Assembly: GCA_023678885.1 (NCBI GenBank)
Contig: CM042983.1
Location: forward strand, 25,340,279-25,404,278
DNA length: 64,000 bases
Direction: 5' to 3'
DNA from: Pogostemon cablin
Taxonomy: Eukaryota; Streptophyta; Magnoliopsida; Lamiales; Lamiaceae
Shown: positions 10,759 to 21,514 of the stretch, one piece after another
Layout of the letters: each line of letters begins with the position of its first letter
Numbering within the stretch: position 1 is the stretch's first letter
Made by a program: the position numbers and the translations under genes
The notes under the pieces: generated by a model
The model's database searches: none
Told to the model about the DNA's origin: nothing
What the model saw: the letters and a program-made list of their open reading frames with translations, nothing else

Positions 10759-12876
10759 TGTGATACCCGAACTTCTCACTACTCATGTGCCAATATAATT
10801 TAATTTGTGTTATGTACATTTGATTATTATGTGATAATTATATGGCAATTATGTGATAATAATGTGACAATTGTTTCTACATTTTATTTATCTTTACATT
10901 TTTATTTGAGACATCTATGATAAAATGGTGGCAATATGTGAATAAATATTTACGTGCATTAACTTGTATATATATATATAATTAAATTGTTTTATTTGTA
11001 CAAATATATTATTTCTTAATTATTAAGAATCACACGTGTTCTCGTAATAATAATAGTGGTAAGAAATTGTACATGTATGTGTATTAATTTGTAAATGTAT
11101 CATATCTTAGTTATTAAGTATTGCACTGCACGTATATTTGTAATGGATAATAATAATAATAATACAAAAAAAATTATCATCAGCTACGTGGACTAATTTT
11201 GTAACACAAAATTTTAGTGTTAGACAAAGGAACACGTAAGTATGTGTTGATTGTTTAATTTTTGATAATAATAATAATAATAATTCTATAATTAATAACT
11301 TACTATATTTAGTAAGTAAGATAAAGGTTTTTGGCAGTGGTGATTGTCGCCCACCCTTATCACCTACTATATAAACACCCATTTGGGGTGATTAAGCAAC
11401 AGAAGCAAGCCATTCGAAAAAAAAAAAAGAAAAGAAAAGAAAAAGAGATAAGAGAAGAGAAAGAGAGGGGAGGAAAGACTGTTTGCGTAGTTGGTACGAG
11501 AAAGAGAAGCGTGCCGTGACGAAAGATAGATAGTCACCATTCTTCACAAAGTTTATAGTATTATCACTATTGTCGAAGTTCAGGTAAGTAGAAGTCCAAC
11601 TACAATGCATAAACATGTTGTTTGTGAATTATTTGTGATTAATATGTGATAATTATGTTATGAATTATTTGTGATTAGTTTCATTACGTTATGAATTATT
11701 TGGGATTAATTTGTGATACAAGTTGTGGATTTATGTGATTTGAGATAATCTCATTGTCATATATAGATTTGTGTGATCGAAAACTGTTGAATATAGAACT
11801 GTATGATCTGAAAAGATATTGTTTATAAGATCTATGGGATTCGAGATGAAGTTGTTATTCCAAAAAGGGATCCGTGTGATCCAAGGTGAAGTTGTTGTTC
11901 CAGAAGTGGATCTGTGTGAATTGAAATTTAGTTGTTGCTTTATTGTGATTAAATATTGATATTGATGTCGTAAATGGTTTATGATGCATATTTAATTGCC
12001 CTGATTGCATACCATGCATAATCATGAAAAGCGTTTTCCCCAAATTAATAAGATATTAATGGTGTGTGCAGCCACTATATATGCACTCTTTCAGGGACCG
12101 CCGAAAGTCGGTCCGAGTCATGGGTTGACTCATCTTATTCAGGGATCGCGGAGCGATCCGAGTCATACGTTGACTCAACGAGTCGCTTGTCGGCTCACTT
12201 TTATTCAGGGATCACGGAGTGATGCGAGTCATGTGTTGACTCAACGTGTCGTTTATCGGCTCATCTTTATTAGGGATTCAAAAAAATCATCCCCAACACT
12301 TTGCCAGGGTTCAAAAAAATCATTCCCGGCATTATATTCAGGGATCGGAATCGATCCGATAATAAGTGTGTCTATTGAGCTCATTTGGGTTGCATATCAT
12401 AAGTGTGTCGTGGGGATCCCGCAATGTGAACAGTTTTCAAAATAAAAGAGACCAACTAGAAAGACTAGGAAATAGGCGATAGAAAACTAAATGCATTTTT
12501 ATGCACTGACATGTATGATTTCTACTTACTGAGATTATTGTCTCACTAGTTTATGCATTGTAGGTGAGCCTGATGATGATTGAGTATGTGGTGTGTTGTG
12601 CAAGCTATAGAGCTCCTACAGGATTTTAAGCGGATGTACATAGATGACGACCTGTTGGGCTAGGCCGTGGGTTTATTTTGTTTCCGCTGATATTTTGTTA
12701 TGTCATGTAATAAGTATTTTCATGAGTTTGCCTGGAGTTGTGTGGTGTCAGAAACTAATGACGTATGTTAGACTATGGTTTTAAATATATTATGTGAAGA
12801 AAAAAATATGCAGGTTTTTATAATGATGATGTTAATTAGTGTTTGAAATATAAGTTATGTAAGGTTGGTCGTGTCA
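10759..12876 (+). repeat. 5' LTR of element A
   Basis: It is 2118 bp long with TG...CA ends. A TATA box (CTATATAAAC, 11367-11376) puts the transcript start near 11400. AATAAA at 12441-12446 may be the poly(A) signal, giving an R region of about 1 kb that contains the hairpin array. It lacks the Stowaway insertion seen in the 3' LTR. Confidence 0.93.
12091..12365 (+). other. Array of tandem hairpins in the 5' LTR of element A
   Basis: Successive units start with AGGGA or AGGGT and hold short inverted repeats: GGACCG/CGGTCC (12095-12114), GGATCGC/GCGATCC (12143-12159), GGATCAC/GTGATGC (12209-12225), two weaker G-rich/C-rich units, and GGATCG/CGATCC. Units 1-3 are each followed by GAGTCA-n5-TGACTC, a second hairpin. 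Stem sequences differ between units but mostly keep pairing. The array lies after the TATA box and before AATAAA, so it should be in the RNA. Confidence 0.75.
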
Positions 12877-12879
12877 GAG

Positions 12880-12891
12880 TGGTATCAGAGC
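12880..12891 (+). other. Primer-binding site of element A
   Basis: TGGTATCAGAGC, complementary to the 3' end of initiator-Met tRNA, lies three bases after the LTR end. Confidence 0.9.
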
Positions 12892-13287
12892 ACGGTTTGG
12901 GTCCTGCAGACTGTCTATATACATGAGCTCATACATTGGGAGTGCAGCTTTGCTTGTAAGTATTATTTTCATTATATTATGTTATGTATTTTATAAATTA
13001 TATTGACCATGTGGTGTAGGACTCGTAGTTAGTAGACAAAATGGTAAGAGCTACAGGTGAAAATTCTGAAGGTGATAGAGCTGCTGAGCAAGCAGCACCT
13101 ACTGAAGAAAATAATCGTGATGCGGTGATTACTCGACTGATGGAACTGGTAGAGCGCCAGTCCCAACAGATATAGCAACTAATTCAACAAAGAGATATGG
13201 GTGGACAGCGAGAGGTTAATGTTAATCAAGATCGACGTCAGGCGGAACATGTGGAAATGGTTTGTGAAAGGTTTCGAAAGTTAAACC

Positions 13288-14483
13288 TGTTGGATTGTAT
13301 ACTAAAAGTCTAGCCTTTAGTATGAACAATATTATAATAATATTTGAAATGAGAATCATTGATCAAATGATTGCATCTTATAATTTATTTATATGAACGA
13401 TGCAATAGTCCATTTACTTTATACTGTAGATAATATGTTGTGCGACAACACGCGGAAGATCATATTATCGGTTTTCTTATAAAGTATAAACAGATGCTCA
13501 CAACTGAGATAGACGGGGACTCTCTATCGGTATGGTTGTAGTGTGGTTTGGTATTAGCTTGTCTTGGCTATAGAATCACATTAGTGCACTTGTGTGTATT
13601 GAGCAGGACCGCCTGGGATCGTTCGACTTATACTAACTTATAGAAGAACTTGATCTCTGTTATTATGGAAGTTCGTGCTCTTAATCCCTATACAATAACC
13701 TCGACACGTAGGGCAGTATGTATTTCTTTGATTCATCAATGGGTGAGATTTATAAGTATTAAATCAATATACTCGGTGAGTTGGGAAGTAGTGTTGTCTC
13801 TATGGTGTGCTGTTGATTGTAGAAGGAATCCATGTCCGTCATAGGTTGATGATGTCCCCTTGAGGAGCTCATAAGGTTTATCATGTAAATCTTGCAAGTG
13901 GATTAATTTCCGGCATGATAATAAAGTTGAGTGGTACTACTCTAGGATGAGATATTAATTAATTTGAGTTGTCAGTAACTTAATTAATTAATAGACATTG
14001 TATATCTTAAACATGGGGAGACCATCGGGCTCATAATAAGAAGGAGCCCAGAACATAATTTTGGGATTGGACGGGTAGTGCAGTAATAATATTTTAGTGG
14101 ACTATATTATTATTATTGGATTTAATTAAAAGCTTTGGGCTAAGCTTGGTTAATTAAATTCAATTGAGGCCCAGTCCAATTTCTCCTCCTGGTCCCTACT
14201 GTAGCCCAAGTATATAAGTCATCTCAGTTCCTGTTAAACCTAAGGCTGTGCCTCTTTTGACACACGGGAGAAAACAGAGAGCAGAATGAGAGAACTCTGG
14301 GGATTGTTGACCACCCAATACCAGAGTTGACTTTGGGACATACGGTAGAAGATCAGAGGTGTTCTTCACTGCTGTTCATCCTCTACATCGACCCAGAAGT
14401 CAGGTAAATATTTTTATGCTTCCGCTGATTGTTAGCCTGAAATCCTAATGATCACGTTGATCCACACGATCCAATTGCTAACA
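13288..14483 (+). repeat. Left LTR of B1, inverted relative to the element
   Basis: It runs TGTTGGATTG ... CCAATTGCTAACA on the plus strand. The next base, 14484, begins the inverse of the polypurine tract (TCTCCCTCTTATAC), so the flip falls exactly at the LTR boundary. A TATA-like TATATAAG lies near 14210. Confidence 0.92.
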
Positions 14484-17400
14484 TCTCCCTCTTATACTAA
14501 AAGACTATGCTGTCATGTCTTCTGCCATACATCTGATTCCTAAGTCATCATCCGATGTAATCTAGGCAACAACAACCTTCCCCTCATCATACGATTTCTC
14601 GTAACAGGTGGTACTCGCGCTCCATGTGTTTAATTGCCTTATGGACTCGTGATTTCTTCAAGTTTGCAACTGCACCAATATCATCAATGTAAATTGTGAT
14701 TACCTTGGGCAAACTTAGAAACACTTCAAAGTCCATCATGAAGTCTCTAGAGTCATACAGATACTTTGGCTGCCTCATAGGCTCCAATTCATCATCTTTC
14801 CATGATGGAGTCCGGAGTTTGAAATATATTTCTATATAACACTCCTCCACATTATGACTCTACTTCCTAGGATTAAACACATAACCTTTGAGGAGAATTT
14901 ACTACAGTCCAATCTGACTAAAAATCCGAATCTACGTAATCCACAAGAAGCAGTGAATCTGCTCAGTAAGTCTACATATAATTTCCAGTCCTTCTCAGGC
15001 ACTTCATATATGTCTTACCACAGTTCATCATTCTTGTTCTGGGTTACTTTGATACCCACTGTTCATGCATCCAGCAAAACAAAAATATCCAACATCGTTC
15101 ATAGCATTCCTTAGATTAAGCTCCTTATTCGCCGAAGCATAAGGAACCGCTTTCATCCTCTTTATCTTTTTCTTGTGTCTCAAAGACACATTCACTTAGA
15201 TAAATTCACATGCTAAACGAGTATGGACTGTATCATTTATGAAACTTGAGATAAGCATAATGTTCTTTCTGTGATCCGTATTACCGTGATCAAAAGGATA
15301 TATTTTGCCTTTCATAAGTCCTTCATCTCTACCGCTTTATTAACCGTACCCATATGCCCGATAATACTCTTTTATTGTCTCCAATGAGCAAGATACTATC
15401 TACGTATAGTACAAGAAACACCACCACGTTTCCGTCACTCTTTACAACACACAAGATATATCCGCTCATTGATTTAAATTCATGCCACTGGATTACCTAA
15501 TCAAAACAGATGCTTCACGATCTTAAAGCTTGCTTTTAGTCCATCGCTGGACACTTTTAAGCTTACTATCAAAATGCTATTAGTACTTTGCAATGAATCA
15601 CTCTGGTTGCTTCACATAGATGTTTTCCTCAAGACTTCCAACTAGGAAAGCTGTCTTGACATCTATTTGCTGTTCCTCATAATTCAATATGAGCAGCAAT
15701 AAATAAAAGAATCCGAATCAACATAAGCATAGCTACCAGCGAACATGTTTCCTCATAATCGAACCATTTCTTTCTGAGTACATCTTTTCGCAACAAGCTT
15801 TGCTTCCAAGGTTTCCACCTTTCTGTATGATCCTCTTTTATTTCCTATGACCACTTGCAATGGCTTTTACACCATTTTAGTGATCCTTCAAGCTCCAGAC
15901 TTAATTTAGAATCCGTAGATTCTATTTCAACATTCATTGCAACTTACTAAGATTCCGCATTTTTATCTTGTAGTGCCACGTCGTTTCCGGGGAATAATAC
16001 CATATTCACTAGGGATCAAGTCTCACGACTCTCCCAAAACATATATCTTTCGGGTAGTTGAACAACCCTCCCACTACGACAAGGCATTACATGTAATTGT
16101 GTATCAGACGTGACACGCGTTGCAGTTTACCTTGTGGTATATTCTCTTGTACACTTGGTACTAATACTTCGTGTTTTCCTCTCACTTCCTTTAGAACGAC
16201 TCATACATGGGTTTGTGATTTATTACATAGTCCTTTTCCAAAAATCTAGTTATTGTGTTAACAATTACCCTTCGATCTTTTGGACTAAATAAATCACCCT
16301 CCATTTTTTTAGGATATCCCATATACAGACAAACGTTTCACGAATTACTGTATCTAGGGCATATCCATAAAATGAATTTAATTATTCCAAATAATTCATC
16401 ATCTATCTAATCATAACCATAAGAGCCTTATACCTTCTTTCCACTACACCATTCAGTTGGGGCATGCCCGGTGTAGTCAACTTGAGATTTAATCTCAACT
16501 TCTGATTATTAGTTCCTAACTATCCTAAGAGGTTTTCATCATCACGATTGAATCGTAATGATATGATATATTTTCCATGACGCTTCACTGTACCAGCCTT
16601 ACAATTCTTGAATTAATCCAAGAACTTAGACATGCAGTGCATCAAATAAATATATCGATTTCCAGAATAATCTTTGAATATTCATAACCACCTCTCGCCT
16701 GGATATTGTTAGGTTCGCTTGAATCGGAATAAACTAATTCCAACATATATATCTTTGGCTCTAAACCCCACAGCCTTGAAAAGGCAGTTAATCATTTTTA
16801 CTTCCAAGCAAGACTCGCAAGTCCGGTAGTTTCCACTTCAGATAAACCTTACGGTCTATCGGCTATCAACTTTTGAATCCTACTCAAGTAAAATGAATTA
16901 GTCTTAGACGCCAAATGTATATTTAGTTCATCTCCGAAGGTTCCTTTCTCTTACTAATATTAGAAGATGCATTATTAATTACTATTTGTTGCATCTGTGG
17001 GATGTTCATGATTTAAGAGTTTACATATTATCTACCAACGTACTATAACAGATTATAGCCCCGTTCCTCATCACTATGACCATGTCATTTAAATGAAATG
17101 AAGTATCCATCCGTTAATGCATAGAAACCGAAATTAAATTCTTTCTATGAAACGTACGTAAAGACAATTTCTCATAATCAATCGTTTATTCTTATCATGA
17201 GATAAATAAACAACTCCCACTACAAAAGTTACTACCTTTGTAGTTTTACCCATGTCATAACTATCTTATCCTTACTTAGTGATAAATATTTACTGATTCA
17301 AGTATCTATGCACTTCGTGTCAGTAGATGCTATCACTAATCATATTAAAACAACTAGTGAATAAGATATTAAGTTTATTCACTTTATGATGAAAATGGCT

Positions 17401-17800
17401 TTCCTTTGTCACATGTTTTGTCATAAGTTTCCCACCATATACATCCTCTCGTAATTCAGGTGGAACTTACTCAAAACATCTAGGCAATTATAGAAAATAA
17501 ATTGACTTAGGCTTCCCCTTCAACTTCTATTCCATAATTTTCCAATTCATTCATCAAATTCAATCATGACCTATCACCTTTTAAATTACTCAAGCATCCG
17601 AAGAGTTACATGAGACCATCATATTTCTATGAACCTCTCATCTCTTCACTAGAGATTTAATAGGCATCATGAGACGTCCTTTGTGAGAACACACATGTAT
17701 ATTTCTTAAGCAGTAAAATTCAAAACAAAGATTATTTTCTAATCATCTAATTTTGACAAGTAAATATAATGTCTTTTAGTTAATAATTAGTGAAATAAAA
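14484..17800 (-). pseudogene. Decayed gag-pol of B1
   Basis: Minus-strand remnants follow copia order. RNase H near 14587-14850 has TIYIDDIGAVANLK, where copia elements usually have a YCDN-type site. RT lies around 15400-15700, an integrase end (ATGCCCCAACTGAATGG on the minus strand) near 16450-16480, and gag-like sequence up to about 17600. Many stops and frameshifts occur. Several lesions are shared with B2. Confidence 0.75.
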
Positions 17801-20318
17801 CCATTCGAAATTCAGAGAATCACAAATAAATATTCCGATCAAATCTTCGAATTTTATCCTTTTATATTGATTCCCTCAAAACAATATAAAAATAAAATTC
17901 ACCGACATCTCAAGCACCGTGAGTCTGCAAGCCACGTTAGTGTGGACGTTTACAAACCCGAACATTTACAAGAGAAGGTTTTACCCATTAATTTCATTTG
18001 TCAACCTAACTTTATGACAAAATATTTTAATAGTCGGTTCCTCTTTAGCCATGCAAATAATAGCAGTGACTCCGTTGGGGAGGATACTAATTATTTACAC
18101 CTTAGTGTACACCATTATTTGATCCCAAGTCCACTGCGCGAGCTTGTGTGCCTTACAGTTGGAGAAGTACACACGCGCTCGGATAGCTTCCTACAATCAT
18201 CTATTATTAGTTTGTACTAGTGAACCGCACACAAACTCATCCGTTAGGGAGGAAGGCCTATTGCCAACACGCAAGTTTATGCGCCACATTACAAATAATA
18301 ATTATTTAATGAAGTTTGTACCAGTGATCCGTAAATAAACTCATCCGTTAGGGAGGAAGGCCTATTGCCAACACGCAAGTTTACTCACATCACTTACAAA
18401 CCAATAATGGAGGCCGTGGGAATTTATTACCAATCCCCTCTCCCACTTAGTTATTTAAAATGAGGGTTTTTAACATGCATATAATATTCCAGAATAAAAT
18501 ATACAACTTAGACATGCTTCTATTAACAGCAATTTAAATAAATAAATCACATAGAAAATGCCTTTCATATATAACAATTAATTGTCAAGGTAAAACAATT
18601 AAATCAGTTATATATCATAATTAATTGCATAAAATGTTGGATCAATTAAATAGGCCCAGCTAACCCAAACATTATTAGCATAAAATGAGCAACCCATTAA
18701 TAAAATAATTAAGCCCATTTACCCTGCCAATTTCTGCATTAAGGTCTAGCTCAATATTTAACCTGGCCCAACATCAAACCCACAATTAATTAAAACCAGC
18801 AATTAATATTGCCCAGCAGCCCATTACCATTTTAATTAAAATTGGGCTCAACAGCCCAAAACCAAACTAAAATTAATTGAGCAGCCTTTATTAATTACTG
18901 TATATGGCCCATCAGGCAATTAAATTTGCCTAACTACAACAGCCCACAGCATTTTAATTAAATATGGGCCCAACAGCCCATAACCAAATTAAAATAAAAT
19001 TGGGCCCATAACATAAAACAGGCCCAAATCACAATGCTGCCCTAATCATATCCATCAGCCGCTTCCTTTTTCAAACACGGCAGTAGACACACGAACAACT
19101 CGGCGCCGCTGCTCTCGGCAGTCGTGCCGTCAGCCCGCCGAAGACGCGCCGTCAGCCCTCCGACCGCCTGCCACCATGGATTGCTGTGATGCACAGGCTG
19201 CTTTTCGACAGCCACCGCCGCACATGTAGCCGGCCGCACCTGCAGCCATCCCCTTCGCCAGCCATCGTTCGCCAAAGACCAAACACGACCGGACAACAAC
19301 ACGGCACCAACCATCTGCCGTACACGACTCCAATCAGAACAGCACGATTCACCAGGGATCCCGCCTGATCCGTCGTACAACCATCGCGCCCGACAGCGAC
19401 CACCTTCGCCCGGCACCGATCAGCAGCAATGGAAACAGACCCCCCCGGAACTGCCTCGACGCGCGGGGAACGCCGCTGCAAGAAACGAGCGCCGCGCTTA
19501 GAAAACATCTGCCTCGCCGTGAAGCTGCTGTCCAGACTGGTATGGCTGCTGCTTCAACTCACTCTGGAATCCATGGAGGACTTGCTCGGATTGCCTCCTG
19601 ACTCGCTGGAAATCTACCATCGATTCGTCCAGAACACGCTGAGGACTTGCCCTGAACACATGGAGGATTCAATAGGGTCGCATCCTGATGCGACCAGAAC
19701 CCACAACTGGTTCGACCGGAAGCATCCAACGACCTGCCTGAAACCCAGCCGTGTCTCTCCACCATCATCTAGTTCGGTCAGTCACGCCACTTGCATCTGT
19801 CTGCGTCTAAACTGCAACCCTCTGCTGGCTCGACCGAGAGCAGTCTGTGACTCATCCAGAACTATAATTGTCTCATCATCGATGTTTCAGCAAAGCCCGC
19901 CGCCGCCTGGTTGCCGAAGGTCTCGACTGAAACCTAGGAGAGACTCGCTCGGAATGCCTTGGATTCTTTCGGAATCTGCAGTCACTTGCGCTGCCTTCGC
20001 CAAGGTTCTTTCTGAGTCGATCAGTCGTCACTTACCGTGCAGACGTGTGTGTTTGTGATGTCCAGGGTGTATTCTCATCACATCCGGAAGTCAGAATCTA
20101 GTGTGTGTTAAATCATGTTCAATTGTCAATACACACACACAATATCATCGATTCGTATAATCATAGGATTTCACAAATAATACAGAATTATTCAAATCCT
20201 AAAACATGCTATCTAAATCATGCGATTAATCCCAGATTAAAACATATAATCAAATAATCACAAAAACCCCAACCTTACTGTTCACGTTTCCCCACGAAAC
20301 CAATGCTCTGATACCATT
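17800..20318 (-). other. Long leader of B1 between PBS and gag, with GC-rich block
   Basis: Next to the PBS the leader is AT-rich. At about 19040-20060 it is strikingly GC- and CpG-rich, then it returns to AT-rich DNA with repeated GGCCCA/TGGGCC words. At about 18190-18390 a unit of about 105 bp containing CTCATCCGTTAGGGAGGAAG is tandemly duplicated. A 117-codon ORF runs antisense at 17867-18220. No known protein was recognised in any frame. Confidence 0.6.
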
Positions 20319-21514
20319 TGTTGGCAATTGGATCGTGTGGATCAACGTGATCGTTAGGATTTCAGGCAAACAATCAGTGGAAGCATAAAAACGTTTACCT
20401 GACTTCTGGGCCGATGTAGAGGATGAACAGCAGTGAAGAACACCTCTGATCTTCTACCGTATGTCCCAAAGTCAACTCTGGTGTTGGGTGGTCAACAATC
20501 CCCAGAGTTCTCTCATTTTGCTCTCTGTTTTCTCCCGTGTGACAAAAGAGGCACAGACTTAGGTTTAACAGGAACTGAGATGACTTATATACTTGGGCTA
20601 CAGTAGGGACCAGGAGGAGAAATTGGACTGGGCCTCAATTGAATTTAATTAACCAAGCTTAGCCCAAAGCTTTTAATTAAATCCAATAATAATAATATAG
20701 TCCACTAAAATATTATTACTGCACTACCCGCCCAATCCCAAAATTATGTTCTGGGCTCCTTCTTATTATGAGCCCGATGGTCTCCCCATGTTTAAGATAT
20801 ACAATGTCCATTAATTAATTAAGTTACTGACAACTCAAATTAATTAATATCTCATCCGAGAGTAGTACCACTCAACCTTATTATCATGCCGGAAATTAAT
20901 CCACTTGCAAGATTTACATGATAAACCTTATGAGCTCCTCAAGGGGACATCATCAACCTATGACGGACATGGATTCCTTCTACAATCAACAGCACACCAT
21001 AGAGACAGTACTACTTCCCAACTCACCGAGTATATTGATTTAATACTTATAAATCTCACCCATTGATGAATCAAAGAAATACATAATGTCCTACGTGTCG
21101 AGGTTATTGTATAGGGATTAAGAGCACGAACTTCCATAATAACAGAGATCAAGTTCTTCTATAAGTCAGTATAAGTCGAACGATCTCAGACGGTCCTGCT
21201 CAATACACACAAGTGCACTAATGTGATTCTATAGCCAAGACAAGCTAATACCAAATCACACTACAACCATACCGATAGAGAGTCCCCGTCTATCTCAGTT
21301 GTGAGTATCTGTTTATACTTTATAAGAAAACCGATAATATGATCTTCCGCGTGTTGTCGCACAACATATTATCTACAGTATAAAGTAAATGGACTATTGC
21401 ATCATTCATATAAATAAATTATAAGATTCAATCATTTGATCAATGATTCTCATTTCAAATATTGTTATAACATTGTTCATACTAAAGGCTAGACTTTTAG
21501 TATACAATCCAATA
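20319..21514 (-). repeat. 5' LTR of B1
   Basis: This is the minus-orientation copy, ending CCAATA where CCAACA is expected (one transition at the outer tip). Its inner boundary adjoins the PBS, CTCTGATACCA on the plus strand. Confidence 0.92.

Larger units (their letters stand above)
13288..21514 (-). mobile_element. Ty1/copia element B1, nested in A, with oppositely oriented LTRs
   Basis: This 8227-bp insertion is flanked by AAACC on both sides (13283-13287, 21515-21519). Its interior reads on the minus strand: PBS at about 20300-20317, polypurine tract next to 14484. The right LTR (20319-21514) has the matching minus orientation. The left LTR (13288-14483) has the plus orientation, so both outer ends are LTR beginnings (TGTTGG... 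and its inverse). Both LTRs are 1196 bp and very alike by eye. The coding region has no intact domain. Confidence 0.92.

Noticed and set aside
12005..12445. 146-codon ORF across the hairpin array (and 26319-26537)
   Set aside because: The frame is a by-product of tandem units whose length is near a multiple of three; the two LTR copies do not keep the same ORF.
13650..13844. 64-codon ORF repeated at 20958-21152, 27923-28117 and 34866-35060
   Set aside because: It lies inside the four B LTRs; its conservation reflects recent LTR identity, and it has no start context or domain.
19042..20058. Several long ORFs in the GC-rich leader of B1 (and 29009-30054 in B2)
   Set aside because: GC-rich sequence has few stops in any frame; frames on both strands are open and none is shared between B1 and B2.
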